From Paraperibacillus marinus (GTDB lineage: Bacteria > Bacillota > Bacilli > Bacillales > DSM-1321), in the NCBI RefSeq assembly GCF_046237605.1, contig NZ_CP143542.1, forward strand, positions 4,154,001-4,218,000: a stretch of 64,000 nucleotides of DNA, read 5' to 3'. The position numbers and the translations under genes are program-made. Shown here piece after piece: positions 6,944 through 14,905 of the stretch (positions within the stretch are counted from its first letter, which is position 1; each line of letters starts with the position of its first letter). The notes beneath the pieces were generated by a model. That model saw nothing but the letters and a program-made list of their open reading frames with translations. It had not been told where the DNA came from and searched no databases.

Positions 6944-7654
6944 ATGAAGAACAAGATGATGAAAGGGATACTGTCTTTTATCCTGATTTTATTGGTGTTC
7001 GCCCCTGTCAATATGGCAGAAGCCGCTGTTAAAACTGGTGTAGTCGATGTATCAAGCGGAACATTGAATGTTAGAAGCGGTCCTGGGTTGAATTACAAAA
7101 AGATTGGATCTCTAAAGAACACGGCCAAGGTGACGGTCTATTCCATTAAAAGCGGCTGGGCCCAAATTCTTTACGCTAAGAAAAAAGGATATGTTTCTGA
7201 TGACTATTTAAGATTCTACAGCACCATGTCACCCGCTGCTGCAAAAGCCATTTCTGACAAAGCATATAAGGCACAGCTAATTAGTAAGAGCAAAAGTTAC
7301 ACCAAAAAGCAAATTTATGCCATTCTATCCCCCCAGTTTACCCAGTCCTTTATAGACAAATATTTTAAACAGCAGTTTAGAGCTGCGGGCAAGGATAGTA
7401 AAGGAAACCCACTGTATCATATCCTCGAAACCGATACTTGGGGACTGTCGCTGTACCCACTGGATTGGCAGGCGAAATATCAGCCAAAGAAGCCGACCGT
7501 TACTCACTTTGTGAAAAACGGAAAGTCTTATTTATATATCTCACAATACCGCATCAGTGAAATGGAACGAAATCACACCACCACTACGTGTTTTGTCAAA
7601 GAAGGAAGCAAATGGCTGGTGTTCGATCATCGTGTTAAATATGATAAAAAATAA
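6944..7654 (+). CDS. secreted SH3 (bacterial SH3b) domain protein, function unknown
   Basis: The start is taken at 6944 because GAGGAGG lies 6 bases upstream and the product then begins with a clean signal peptide (MKNKMMKGILSFILILLVFA, cleavage about after AEA); an ATG at 6878 would add 22 residues before the signal. The mature N-terminus is an SH3_3 domain (about residues 28-85) with the typical LNVRSGPGLNYKKIGSLK and GWAQILYAKKKGYVSDDYL, a fold that usually binds the cell wall. The remaining ~145 residues contain no domain I recognise; they include the aromatic-rich segments FIDKYFKQQFR and HILETDTWGLSLYPLDW. It sits upstream of an L,D-transpeptidase gene, so an envelope role is inferred. 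Confidence 0.85.
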   Translation: MKNKMMKGILSFILILLVFAPVNMAEAAVKTGVVDVSSGTLNVRSGPGLNYKKIGSLKNTAKVTVYSIKSGWAQILYAKKKGYVSDDYLRFYSTMSPAAAKAISDKAYKAQLISKSKSYTKKQIYAILSPQFTQSFIDKYFKQQFRAAGKDSKGNPLYHILETDTWGLSLYPLDWQAKYQPKKPTVTHFVKNGKSYLYISQYRISEMERNHTTTTCFVKEGSKWLVFDHRVKYDKK

Positions 7655-7711
7655 TGCCTCTATTCTAAGAGGCTATTGCTTTAATAGTTCTAGGAAATTA
7701 CATTCGTAAAT

Positions 7712-7815
7712 GGGTTGAATGGAGCGGAAGGTGCAAGACTCCTTAATCCAGCTTCAAGCTGAGACCCCGAAGGCGAAGACGGGAGGCTCAGCGCCTGCAG
7801 CGGAGATTAACCTTT
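7712..7815. repeat. degenerate full-length copy of a common Bacillaceae intergenic repeat
   Basis: It runs from GTTGAATGGAGCGGAAGGTG through a central GCTGAGACCCCGAAGGCG and GGGAGGCTCAGCGCC to CTGCAGCGGAGATTAACC. Both end motifs (GAGCGGAAGGTGC and GCAGCGGA-ATTAACC) are those of a family widespread between Bacillaceae genes. It lies inside the transcribed 3' region of the SH3 gene, before the terminator at 7868. Confidence 0.75.
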
Positions 7816-7867
7816 TTATTCTACAGACATAAGATTTACGAAACATACAAAATGATAAGCAATCCGA

Positions 7868-7897
7868 GAAGGCGATTGAGCAATCGCCTTCTTTTTT
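7868..7897 (+). terminator. intrinsic terminator downstream of the SH3 gene
   Basis: GAAGGCGATTG/CAATCGCCTTC stem followed by TTTTTT on the plus strand, 214 bases after the stop codon. A weaker GCCTCT/AGAGGC hairpin lies directly after the stop (7654-7676). Confidence 0.85.
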
Positions 7898-8013
7898 ACT
7901 GTTTTGGCACTAAAAATTTCTTAAAATAAATCAGCCGTCTTTCTATATTTTTGTAAAGTTCCCCCCTACTCCTCTCATAAGATAAACAGATGAAAAGCTC
8001 AGGGGGGAAGTCT

Positions 8014-8763
8014 TTGTTAAAGAAACTAGTCATTTTATCTTTTTTCTTGCTCGTTAGCGTTCTCGGATTCGGCGGAATCAGCAGTTATGCTGCTGACAGC
8101 AGGCTCATTGTGATTAATAAGGCGAATAATCAGCTTGCATTCTATAAAAACGGGACCCTGTCAAAGGTGTTCAAAGTGGCGACAGGCAGGAAGCCGTCCT
8201 ACACACCTGAGGGGAAGTTTAAAGTGGTGAATAAGATCGTCAACCGGCCTTATTATACGGGGCATATACCAGGGGGCGACCCGAGGAATCCGCTCGGGAA
8301 CCGGTGGCTGGGGCTGAATGCCAGGCAGACCTGGGGAACCACTTATGCGATTCATGGCAATAATAACCCGGCATCCATCGGCACGTATGCAAGCGGCGGA
8401 TGCATCAGGATGTATGACAGTGAAGTTGAATGGCTGTTTACCCAAATCTCGGTCAACACCCCGGTGATCATCACTACGGCTGCAAAGTCCTTCACCAGCA
8501 TTGCAGCCTCCTATGGATTCAAGGTGAAGGGCGGAGACGCAGCGCCGGCTCCCCAGCCTGCAAAGGTCCTGAAGAAAGGAAGCCGCGGTGCGGAAGTGAT
8601 GGCTCTGCAGAAAAAATTGACATCCCTCGGCTACAGCACCAAAGGAATCGATGGGATCTTTGGTTCGAATACAGAAAAAGCAGTGAAGGCTTTTCAAAAG
8701 AAAAAAGGCCTTAAAGCGGATGGCATTGTGGGGAGTGCCACCAAAAAGGCACTTGGCCTCTAA
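8014..8763 (+). CDS. secreted L,D-transpeptidase (YkuD) with C-terminal peptidoglycan-binding domain
   Basis: The likely start is TTG at 8014, with AGGGGGG 6-7 bases upstream; the in-frame ATG at 7990 has no ribosome binding site and would add eight residues. The product has a signal peptide (LLKKLVILSFFLLVSVLGFG, cleavage near SSYA), a YkuD domain (about residues 30-150) with the catalytic signature H-G-N-N-N and SGGCIRM (active-site Cys), and a PG_binding_1 domain (about 180-248, GSRGAEVMALQKKLTSLGY and GIVGSATKKAL). YkuD enzymes form 3-3 peptide cross-links in peptidoglycan and are known in the spore envelope. It lies alone between two terminators. Confidence 0.93.
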   Translation: MLKKLVILSFFLLVSVLGFGGISSYAADSRLIVINKANNQLAFYKNGTLSKVFKVATGRKPSYTPEGKFKVVNKIVNRPYYTGHIPGGDPRNPLGNRWLGLNARQTWGTTYAIHGNNNPASIGTYASGGCIRMYDSEVEWLFTQISVNTPVIITTAAKSFTSIAASYGFKVKGGDAAPAPQPAKVLKKGSRGAEVMALQKKLTSLGYSTKGIDGIFGSNTEKAVKAFQKKKGLKADGIVGSATKKALGL

Positions 8764-8779
8764 TTCTTCACACGGATGA

Positions 8780-8812
8780 GGGCCGGCTGTACTTCTGACA
8801 GCCGGCCCTTCC
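8780..8812 (+). terminator. intrinsic terminator of the L,D-transpeptidase gene
   Basis: An 11-bp GGGCCGGCTGT / ACAGCCGGCCC stem with a 7-base loop, followed by TTCCCCTGTT. The stem is strong and the T tract poor. It begins 17 bases after the stop codon. Confidence 0.75.
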
Positions 8813-8824
8813 CCTGTTATAATG

Positions 8825-8992
8825 AAAACGTGAGTTAACTCCCAGCACCTGCAGGAAAAGAAACTGGACAAGAGCAGGAACAAACACAGGTAAGGCGGTG
8901 GAGCGGAGGGAGGCACAGCAGGTATGCCGGAAAGATAAATGATGTTCACACTCTCTATTTACAGCCTCTTGCTACGCCCCTTTCCCACAAAG
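8825..8992 (+). repeat. dispersed ~180-bp repeat (family A), copy 1, degenerate
   Basis: The recognisable core is GGACAAGAGCAGGAACAAAC, then AAGGCGGTGGAGCGGAG, GCCGGAAAGATAAATGATGT, ending in CGCCCCTTTCCCACA. The same blocks in the same order occur at 37351-37536, 41405-41576 (with a partial tandem unit before it) and, inverted, at 43301-43482 and 59213-59406. Confidence 0.85.
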
Positions 8993-9035
8993 CCCCTTAG
9001 AGGTGCTATCATGCTGAAATGAAAAGAGGAATACA

Positions 9036-9437
9036 GTGAAGAACGCATTCAGAATCATCATCAGCCTTCTGCCCTTTCTGTATATGGGCCTGATTTGGTT
9101 TCTATCTAGCAATCCGGATGATTTGGTGGTGGAGTTAAAATCCTCCAAGATCGATTCCATTATGAAAGAATCTTTGCATCTCATAGAGTTCGCCATACTC
9201 TATCTATTATTTGCGGCCGCTTTAAAGGTAAACGGCCGGCTCACTCCGGCCTTGAATATGATAGCCGCCATAGCGGCCGGCTTTTACGGGGTGCTGGATG
9301 AATATCATCAGTCCTTCATCCCGTCACGCAGCTCCTCGCTGATCGACGTCATCAAAGACATCACCGGCGTCCTTATTGCCTGGTGGCTGGTCAAACGGGG
9401 GGGCCGGCCCCATTTCCCGTTTATTTCCCGGCGGTGA
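9036..9437 (+). CDS. VanZ family membrane protein
   Basis: A 133-residue protein with a GTG start preceded by AGAGGA. It has four hydrophobic segments (about residues 6-24, 47-64, 71-86 and 106-119) and the VanZ family signature: W-F-L-S-S at the first loop, K-x-x-H-x-x-E-F/Y (ESLHLIEFAILY) and the strongly conserved GVLDEYHQSFIPSRSSSLID. VanZ-like proteins include the teicoplanin-resistance VanZ, but most chromosomal members have no known role, so no resistance function is claimed. Its last 10-12 codons lie in a palindromic family D repeat, giving a tail (GGRPHFPFISRR) unlikely to be ancestral. Its 3' end overlaps that of convergent spoIID by 17 bases. Confidence 0.88.
   Translation: MKNAFRIIISLLPFLYMGLIWFLSSNPDDLVVELKSSKIDSIMKESLHLIEFAILYLLFAAALKVNGRLTPALNMIAAIAAGFYGVLDEYHQSFIPSRSSSLIDVIKDITGVLIAWWLVKRGGRPHFPFISRR
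9397..9431. repeat. palindromic family D repeat, copy 2, inside two coding ends
   Basis: The minus strand reads CCGGGAAATAAACGGGAAAT followed by GGGGCCGGCCCCCC. On the minus strand the TAA in GGGAAATAA is the spoIID stop codon; on the plus strand the same DNA encodes the C-terminus of the VanZ-like protein. Confidence 0.88.
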
Positions 9438-10449
9438 TTTTGGTAAGGTATGGGGCAGCTTCGGTGATTTTGGCACCCTGGTAGTAGTGCTTGACGATGT
9501 CGGTGTATTTTTTTCCGGCCTCGGCCATTCCATTCGCCCCGTACTGGCTCATGCCCACTCCATGGCCGAAGCCTTTGGTGTAGATAACAATTCCATTTCC
9601 TTTTCTGATCCAGGAGAAATCGGTGGATTTAAGGCCGAGCTTTTCCCGGATCTGCTTTCCGGTAAGTTCTTTCCCGCCAATTTCCACCTTTGCCACCCGC
9701 TTTCCTTCCGTCTTGGCCGTTATCGTGCCCACCACCGCCTTATCCGGAAGCTGCACGCCCAGCTTGTTCTGAAAATCTTTAGTGGAGATGGTCTTCTGGC
9801 TGTAGAATTTTGGTGATTCTTTGTCCCATGGACTTTCTACACTCTTCAGGTAAGGAATTTTATTGGGCCAGTAGTCCTCGGAGTTCTCCGTATATCCATT
9901 GCTTGTTGAAAAGAAGGTCGCTTCAATCGGATTCGAATTATAAGTAAGAATCTGTCCGCTCGTCTCTTCAACCGCCGTTTTTATCTTTTTGATTTTCCAG
10001 CTGTAATCGGAGCCCCAGAGCGCTTTCAGCTCTTTGTCATTCTTATAGACCTGGTGGGATTCCGTATCTGTCACATTGGCTCCCTTAGGGGCATTTTTAG
10101 TATTATTCGTCATCAGCTGCTTGACGATATAGGTCCTGGCAGTCAGTGCCTGGGCTTTCAGGGCCTCCGGCTCGAATTTGGCCGGCATCTCGGCCGCGAC
10201 CACTCCCCTGACATAATCCTCAAGCGGCACATCCTCAATCAGCTGTGCCGCATCTCTGTACACAGCCACATCCAGGACCGGCCCTTTGTTCTTGTTCATT
10301 TGGCTCACCTTCTTTTTATCCTGCAGTTTCTCTGCCAATTTCCCGCTCGCGGGTTCATCTGAAAAAGGAAGCACGAGGATGGCGGGGATCATGAGTGTAA
10401 CGATTGCTGATATGATTAGAAAAATGACCATAGGTTTGACTGCTTTCAA
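9421..10449 (-). CDS. spoIID: stage II sporulation protein SpoIID
   Basis: A 342-residue peptidoglycan lytic transglycosylase of the DMP engulfment machine. A TTG start (10447-10449) follows GGGGG at a spacing of 7. A signal-anchor helix (about residues 6-30) precedes the SpoIID domain, recognisable by EDYVRGVVAAEMPAKFEPEA, LKAQALTARTY (the Glu of AAEMP is the catalytic residue known from B. subtilis), TFFSTSNGYTENSEDYW and GFGHGVGMSQYGANGMA. It cleaves glycan strands denuded by SpoIIP as the mother-cell membrane engulfs the forespore. A near-perfect sigma-E promoter lies at 10502-10530. The stop codon lies in a dispersed palindromic repeat. Confidence 0.97.
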   Translation of the reverse strand: MKAVKPMVIFLIISAIVTLMIPAILVLPFSDEPASGKLAEKLQDKKKVSQMNKNKGPVLDVAVYRDAAQLIEDVPLEDYVRGVVAAEMPAKFEPEALKAQALTARTYIVKQLMTNNTKNAPKGANVTDTESHQVYKNDKELKALWGSDYSWKIKKIKTAVEETSGQILTYNSNPIEATFFSTSNGYTENSEDYWPNKIPYLKSVESPWDKESPKFYSQKTISTKDFQNKLGVQLPDKAVVGTITAKTEGKRVAKVEIGGKELTGKQIREKLGLKSTDFSWIRKGNGIVIYTKGFGHGVGMSQYGANGMAEAGKKYTDIVKHYYQGAKITEAAPYLTKITAGK

Positions 10450-10501
10450 AAATGGCGCCCCCTATACATGTATGTGGCAGCAATTACATGCCGCTTACTA
10501 A

Positions 10502-10530
10502 TATGTATGGCTTCACGCTAGCAAATATGC
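10502..10530 (-). promoter_or_regulatory. sigma-E promoter of spoIID
   Basis: On the minus strand GCATATT (10524-10530), exactly 14 bases, then CATACATA (10502-10509). Both elements match the mother-cell sigma-E consensus (KMATATT-N14-CATACAHT) almost perfectly, and spoIID is a known sigma-E gene. The TTG start is 53 bases downstream. Confidence 0.9.
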
Positions 10531-10556
10531 GTGCGATGCATCCGAAAATGGTAGAT

Positions 10557-10588
10557 TAAAAAAGCTGGATCCAGGTATGGATCCAGCT
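10557..10588 (-). terminator. intrinsic terminator of murAA
   Basis: AGCTGGATCC / GGATCCAGCT stem with a 6-base loop; on the minus strand it is followed by TTTTTTAAT. It lies 29 bases after the murAA stop. Confidence 0.9.
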
Positions 10589-10616
10589 CTATTTTTATAA
10601 ACTAGCTTTTCTAAAC

Positions 10617-11918
10617 TTATGCATTTTCTGCTTTCACAGATTCTGCTTCCACTGCTGTTTCATCCTTCACACGCTCGATATCTGCCCCAAGAGCAGCAAG
10701 CTTGCCATGGAAATTCACATAGCCGCGATCGAGATGCTTAAGCTCGGTTACACGGGTAACACCCTCTGCAACAAGTCCTGTCAGGATTAGGGATGCAGCT
10801 GCACGAAGATCGGTAGCCATTACTTCCGCACCTTGAAGATCAGATGGTCCATTAGTGATTACAGAGCGGCCTTCAATCTTGATATCCGCATTCATGCGGC
10901 GGAATTCTTCCACATGCATGAACCTGTTTTCAAATACAGTTTCTGTGATCATGCCGGTACCCGTTGAACGGAGCAGAAGCGCCATCATCTGGGACTGCAT
11001 GTCTGTAGGGAATCCTGGATGCGGCATCGTCTTGATGTCTACCGCTTTTAATTGCTCCGGACCAATAACGCGCAGGCCATCTTCTTCTTCCTGGATGGTT
11101 ATACCCATTTCTTCCATTTTGGCAATCAGGGAAGATAGATGCTCAGGCACCGCACCTTTTACCAGTACATTTCCACCTGTAATAGCTGCTGCGGCCATGA
11201 ATGTACCTGCTTCGATACGGTCAGGTATGATCGAGTGCTCTGTTCCGTACAGCTTTTCCACACCTTCAATCTTGATCGTGGCTGTACCCGCACCTTTCAC
11301 CTTGCCGCCCATCTTGTTGATGAAGTTAGCCAGGTCTACAATTTCAGGCTCTTTTGCTGCATTTTCAAGGATGGTTGTACCTTCAGCCAAAGCTGCTGCC
11401 ATCATGATATTTTCTGTTGCGCCGACACTTGGGAAGTCAAGGTAAACCTTTGCTCCCTTAAGTCTGCCGTCCACTTCAGCCTCGATAAATCCGTTTCCTA
11501 CCTTAACTTTGGCTCCCATAGCCTCGAAGCCTTTTAAGTGCTGGTCGATCGGACGTGAACCGATTGCACAGCCGCCAGGAAGCGCTACCCGCGCTCTTCC
11601 GTTCCTGGCAAGAAGGGATCCCATTACGAGTACGGATGCCCTCATCTTGCGCACATATTCAAATGGTGCTTCTTCCAATAACTCCCTTGATGCATCAACT
11701 GTCACTGTATTATCATCGAACGCTACATCGGCGTTCAATTTTCTTAATACTTCATTGATCGTGTATACATCGGACAGAGTCGGTACATCTTTTAAGGTAC
11801 TTTGCCCATCACTTGCTAATAATGTTGCAGCGATTACAGGTAGAACGGAGTTTTTCGCTCCCTCAACTTTAACGGTTCCGCTCAGCCTTTTTCCGCCGCG
11901 GACGATGATTTTTTCCAA
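10617..11918 (-). CDS. murAA: UDP-N-acetylglucosamine 1-carboxyvinyltransferase MurAA
   Basis: A 433-residue EPSP-synthase-fold enzyme that transfers enolpyruvate from PEP to UDP-GlcNAc, the first committed step of peptidoglycan synthesis. The catalytic Cys of the PGGCAIGSRP loop is residue 117, so the classical fosfomycin target residue is present; the substrate-binding Lys-Asn pair is in GAKNSVLP (residues 22-23). A TTG start is preceded by AGGGGAATACTT. Position next to spoIID and ywmB identifies it as the main MurA copy (MurAA); the second copy is at 50952-52238. It is followed by its own terminator. ywmB lies 32 bases upstream, so the two may be co-transcribed. Confidence 0.97.
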   Translation of the reverse strand: MEKIIVRGGKRLSGTVKVEGAKNSVLPVIAATLLASDGQSTLKDVPTLSDVYTINEVLRKLNADVAFDDNTVTVDASRELLEEAPFEYVRKMRASVLVMGSLLARNGRARVALPGGCAIGSRPIDQHLKGFEAMGAKVKVGNGFIEAEVDGRLKGAKVYLDFPSVGATENIMMAAALAEGTTILENAAKEPEIVDLANFINKMGGKVKGAGTATIKIEGVEKLYGTEHSIIPDRIEAGTFMAAAAITGGNVLVKGAVPEHLSSLIAKMEEMGITIQEEEDGLRVIGPEQLKAVDIKTMPHPGFPTDMQSQMMALLLRSTGTGMITETVFENRFMHVEEFRRMNADIKIEGRSVITNGPSDLQGAEVMATDLRAAASLILTGLVAEGVTRVTELKHLDRGYVNFHGKLAALGADIERVKDETAVEAESVKAENA

Positions 11919-11950
11919 AAGTATTCCCCTCCGCGTCCAATTTCTCTATA

Positions 11951-12700
11951 TTAATATTCAGTAGTGATTATGGGTGTTCCAACTACAAAGGCAGTCTTAC
12001 CGCCCATTCCCACCGTTCGCATGGCAAGCTGCAGATTCATTTTTTCTTCAGTCAGATAACTCTCAAACATGGTCGAGTGCGCTGAGATAGATACGAAGCT
12101 GTCTTCCTTGGTGCTCTCTATTTCAGTCGCATGAAAAGCCTTCACCATCTCATTAACATAAAATGATAAAACCTTCACCATCTTATCACTTACTTCCCCC
12201 TGAATACAAGTGAAAATTGATGGTTTTCCTCGAAAAATGTCATCCAGCTTTTCATAAAAATTCCCCTTAAGGAAAGGGGCAGTTTCCTGTGACCACTCAT
12301 TTCCCCTTATATCATACAGCATATACGCAGTGGAACCGGGTTTTGTGAGGGTCATCACGATTTTAATTGTTTCCTTCGTCCCGTTTTGTGCGTTTTTCCT
12401 GGTGCCCCAGGCTGACAAAGAGCTGTCGTTTTTTGTCTCCTGCCAGTGGAAATCAGGAGAAAGGTCTTTTAATTCTCTTACTCTTTTGCCAAATAGAGCT
12501 CTTGTATTTATCTCATGGTCTATCTCTCTCGCGAATACAGACCAATCCTTAATCTGCACGTTCTTCTGGGCTTGCAGGATCTCCATCATTTTAACGATAT
12601 CTGCATCGCTTTTTGCTTTAGTCGTACTATTCCCAATGTGAAGTAAGATAAAACCAGCCAGCATGGCATATATGAATATATGAATATATTTTTTTGTCAT
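11951..12700 (-). CDS. ywmB: YwmB family protein
   Basis: A 249-residue protein starting with a hydrophobic signal or anchor (MTKKYIHIFIYAMLAGFILL). The remainder, with CIQGEVSDKMVKVLSFYVNE and a C-terminal segment MNLQLAMRTVGMGGKTAFVV, corresponds to the YwmB/DUF1779 family (a TATA-binding-protein-like fold in the known structure). The role is unknown. Its place directly upstream of murAA and downstream of ywzB is conserved in Bacillus. It is probably exported or membrane-anchored on the outside. Confidence 0.9.
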   Translation of the reverse strand: MTKKYIHIFIYAMLAGFILLHIGNSTTKAKSDADIVKMMEILQAQKNVQIKDWSVFAREIDHEINTRALFGKRVRELKDLSPDFHWQETKNDSSLSAWGTRKNAQNGTKETIKIVMTLTKPGSTAYMLYDIRGNEWSQETAPFLKGNFYEKLDDIFRGKPSIFTCIQGEVSDKMVKVLSFYVNEMVKAFHATEIESTKEDSFVSISAHSTMFESYLTEEKMNLQLAMRTVGMGGKTAFVVGTPIITTEY

Positions 12701-12833
12701 GGCATAATCCCTCCCGAATAGTAACAGTGTTACCGGACGGAGAGCGGATCATACCGGGCGTTTATCGCCATTTTATGACACTGCCCTGCCAGATGTGATT
12801 CTGTGACCTGCTTCACAATAACCTCGAAAAAAA

Positions 12834-13067
12834 CTACTCAATAATGGAGGGAAGCTGATTCGACCAGAATAGGTAGTTCAGCAGGAAGTCTGCTGCTGCC
12901 GATCCGATGGCAATGGTCAGGAGAATGTAGAGCACACGTGCCTGCAGCACCCTGCCAGCCCTCAGCATCTTTTCAAAATTCAGCGCCTGAAGCGCCCACC
13001 ATACAACCGCAAAGCAAAACAAGTGAATCGTAATGCCAAGCAGTGCCTGCTGTCCACTTGAAAACAT
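12834..13067 (-). CDS. ywzB: YwzB family (DUF1146) membrane protein
   Basis: A 77-residue protein with two transmembrane helices (about residues 8-28 and 47-68) separated by the conserved segment LQALNFEKMLRAGRVLQAR, characteristic of DUF1146. AAGGAG lies about 10 bases before the ATG. The location between ywmB and the energy operon is conserved across Bacillus, where in many species it is next to the ATP synthase genes. The function is not known. Confidence 0.92.
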   Translation of the reverse strand: MFSSGQQALLGITIHLFCFAVVWWALQALNFEKMLRAGRVLQARVLYILLTIAIGSAAADFLLNYLFWSNQLPSIIE

Positions 13068-13179
13068 CTTGTCAGGTCTCCTTTAAAATAGACTCCATTT
13101 GTTCATCATATCACAGCTTGCGCTCTATCGCTTTATGAGAATCAGACTATTTTTTAAGATTTTTAGATCAGCTCCATTT

Positions 13180-13265
13180 GAAAAGCCAGTTTCAGGAAAA
13201 GGAAGGTTGATTTCCGCTGCAGGTGCGCGCTTTCCGCGGGGCGGGCGGTGAGCCTCCTGATCTTT
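13180..13265. repeat. half copy of the common Bacillaceae intergenic repeat
   Basis: GGTTGATTTCCGCTGCAGG, then GCGCGCTTTCCGCGGGGCGG, then GCGGTGAGCCTCCT is the 5' half of the same family seen at 7712-7815 and 3777-3845. It is inserted in the gap between nuoN and ywzB. Confidence 0.8.
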
Positions 13266-13328
13266 CACCTCTCCTTTATTTACCATGTAATCATAAAAAA
13301 ATCTCATAAAAAACTGTAATCCAGCCAC

Positions 13329-13366
13329 AACAAAAGGGCCGAACCGTCCCGGCGGCTCAGCCCTTT
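13329..13366 (-). terminator. intrinsic terminator of the nuo operon
   Basis: AAAGGGCTGAGCCG pairs with CGGTTCGGCCCTTT on the minus strand (13353-13366 and 13333-13346), with two non-paired positions, followed by TTGTTG. It begins 25 bases after the nuoN stop. Confidence 0.8.
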
Positions 13367-13390
13367 ACGTAAATACTCCCAAAGACCTGT

Positions 13391-14905
13391 TCATTTCAGA
13401 AAATCATCAAAGCTTCCAAACGGGCCATGAAGCAGATCCAGCGCGAGGTTAGGCAGGATTCCAAGAAGGATGGTGACTGCTGCTGCCACTGCAGCCACTA
13501 CGCCAAGTGCCGGTGCCGTCTTGATTTTTCCCGGTGCCGGTGCCGGGCGGAAGAACATTTGGACCATGAGGCCAAAATAGTATACATAGGAAATGATGGT
13601 GCCGCCAATCATGATGGAGGCCAGCACATAATGGCCCGGTTCGGTCATCAGGGCGTTCATGAAGATGGTCAGCTTGCCGATAAAGCCTGCGGTGCCTGGT
13701 ATGCCCGCAAGCGACAGGATCAGAACAGAGAGGCCTCCGGCAAGGAGAGGGGACCTTCGGCAAAGCCCTGCAAAATGCGAGATATCGCATGAATCCTCCC
13801 CGTCTGCCACCGCCTGGATGACCGCAAAGGCTCCGAGATTCATAAACAGATAGGCTGCCAGATAAAACCAGACGGCATCAAAGGTAAAATAGCCAAGTGC
13901 TGAAAAACCCGCAAGCAGATACCCGGCATGGGCGATACTTGAATAAGCGAACATCCTTTTTACGTTCCGCTGACGAAGAGCGGTGAGATTGCCGGCGATG
14001 ATCGTTATGCCTGCGAGGCAGGCAATGTAGATGCTGTTTTGTTCCAAAAAGGAAACCGTGCTCCTCGCATTCCCTGGTGTAGTCAGGTACAGAGTCAGCA
14101 TGATCCGAAGCAGGATGGCAAATCCCGCTGTTTTTGACACGACGCCGAGGAATGCAGCAGCTGGTGTCGGTGAGCCGTGATACACATCAGGTGCCCACAT
14201 ATGAAAGGGGGCAGCCGCAATCTTGAACGAAAGGCCTGCAAGCACCAGGAAGAAGGCAAGGCCGTACAGATACATAAACCCGCCGCTTCCCATTTGATCA
14301 GTCATGATGCCTGCCATCGCCTTCAGGTTCGTTGTGCCCGACAGGCCATATAAGTAGCTCATCCCAAACAGCGTAACCGCGGTCGATATGCCGCCGGTGA
14401 TCAGATATTTGAGCGCCGCTTCTCCTGATGCCTCTGTCTTTCTCATGCCGGCAAGGATATAGGAGGAAAGGGACAGCAGTTCAAGGCCGGTGAACAGAGT
14501 GATGAGGTCTCCGCTTGATGTCATGATCATCGCGCCGAGAAGGCCGGTCAGGAATAGATAGTAAAACTCTCCCCTGTACTCTTTAAATTCCCCTTTAGGC
14601 TGATAGCTGCGGGCCATGACTAAAACAAAGCCCGCCCCTGTCAGCAGCAGGAGCTTAAATGCCTTCGCAAATGAATCAAGGCGGAAAGAATCCTGGAGGA
14701 TGGAGCCTGTTTTGACATCCACAAGCCCTGCCAGTGAAATAATGGCGATGACCACCCCGGCAAGCCCCACCCAGGCAAGATGCCTCCTGTCGGCTCTTTT
14801 AGGGAGGAAAAGATCCAGGAGTGACAGCAGGACGGATGTCCCGAGGATGATGAATTCCGGTGCCATCAATCCCCATTTATACGAAAGCAATGTCTCCAGA
14901 TTCAT
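13391..14905 (-). CDS. nuoN: NADH-quinone oxidoreductase subunit N
   Basis: A 504-residue antiporter-like membrane subunit of complex I. The start is the ATG at 14903-14905 (MNLETLLSYKWG), which overlaps the nuoM stop as ATGA and has GGAGGT 8 bases upstream. About 14 hydrophobic segments are present, with the proton-channel family pattern LITLFTGLELLSLSSYILAG (TM5 Glu), KIAAAPFHMWAPDVYHGSPT and MFAYSSIAHAGYLLAG. It forms one of the three proton-pumping modules of the membrane arm. It is last in the nuo operon and followed by a terminator. Confidence 0.96.
   Translation of the reverse strand: MNLETLLSYKWGLMAPEFIILGTSVLLSLLDLFLPKRADRRHLAWVGLAGVVIAIISLAGLVDVKTGSILQDSFRLDSFAKAFKLLLLTGAGFVLVMARSYQPKGEFKEYRGEFYYLFLTGLLGAMIMTSSGDLITLFTGLELLSLSSYILAGMRKTEASGEAALKYLITGGISTAVTLFGMSYLYGLSGTTNLKAMAGIMTDQMGSGGFMYLYGLAFFLVLAGLSFKIAAAPFHMWAPDVYHGSPTPAAAFLGVVSKTAGFAILLRIMLTLYLTTPGNARSTVSFLEQNSIYIACLAGITIIAGNLTALRQRNVKRMFAYSSIAHAGYLLAGFSALGYFTFDAVWFYLAAYLFMNLGAFAVIQAVADGEDSCDISHFAGLCRRSPLLAGGLSVLILSLAGIPGTAGFIGKLTIFMNALMTEPGHYVLASIMIGGTIISYVYYFGLMVQMFFRPAPAPGKIKTAPALGVVAAVAAAVTILLGILPNLALDLLHGPFGSFDDFLK

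Larger units (their letters stand above)
7655..8013. other. 359-bp region between the SH3 and L,D-transpeptidase genes
   Basis: It contains the repeat at 7712-7815, the terminator at 7868-7897 and the leader of the L,D-transpeptidase gene. No further gene is visible. Confidence 0.65.

Noticed and set aside
13125..13328. 67-residue open frame after nuoN beginning with GTG
   Set aside because: Its start lies inside the nuo terminator, there is no ribosome site at the GTG, and its middle is a fragment of a dispersed Bacillaceae repeat. A degraded gene is possible but cannot be supported.
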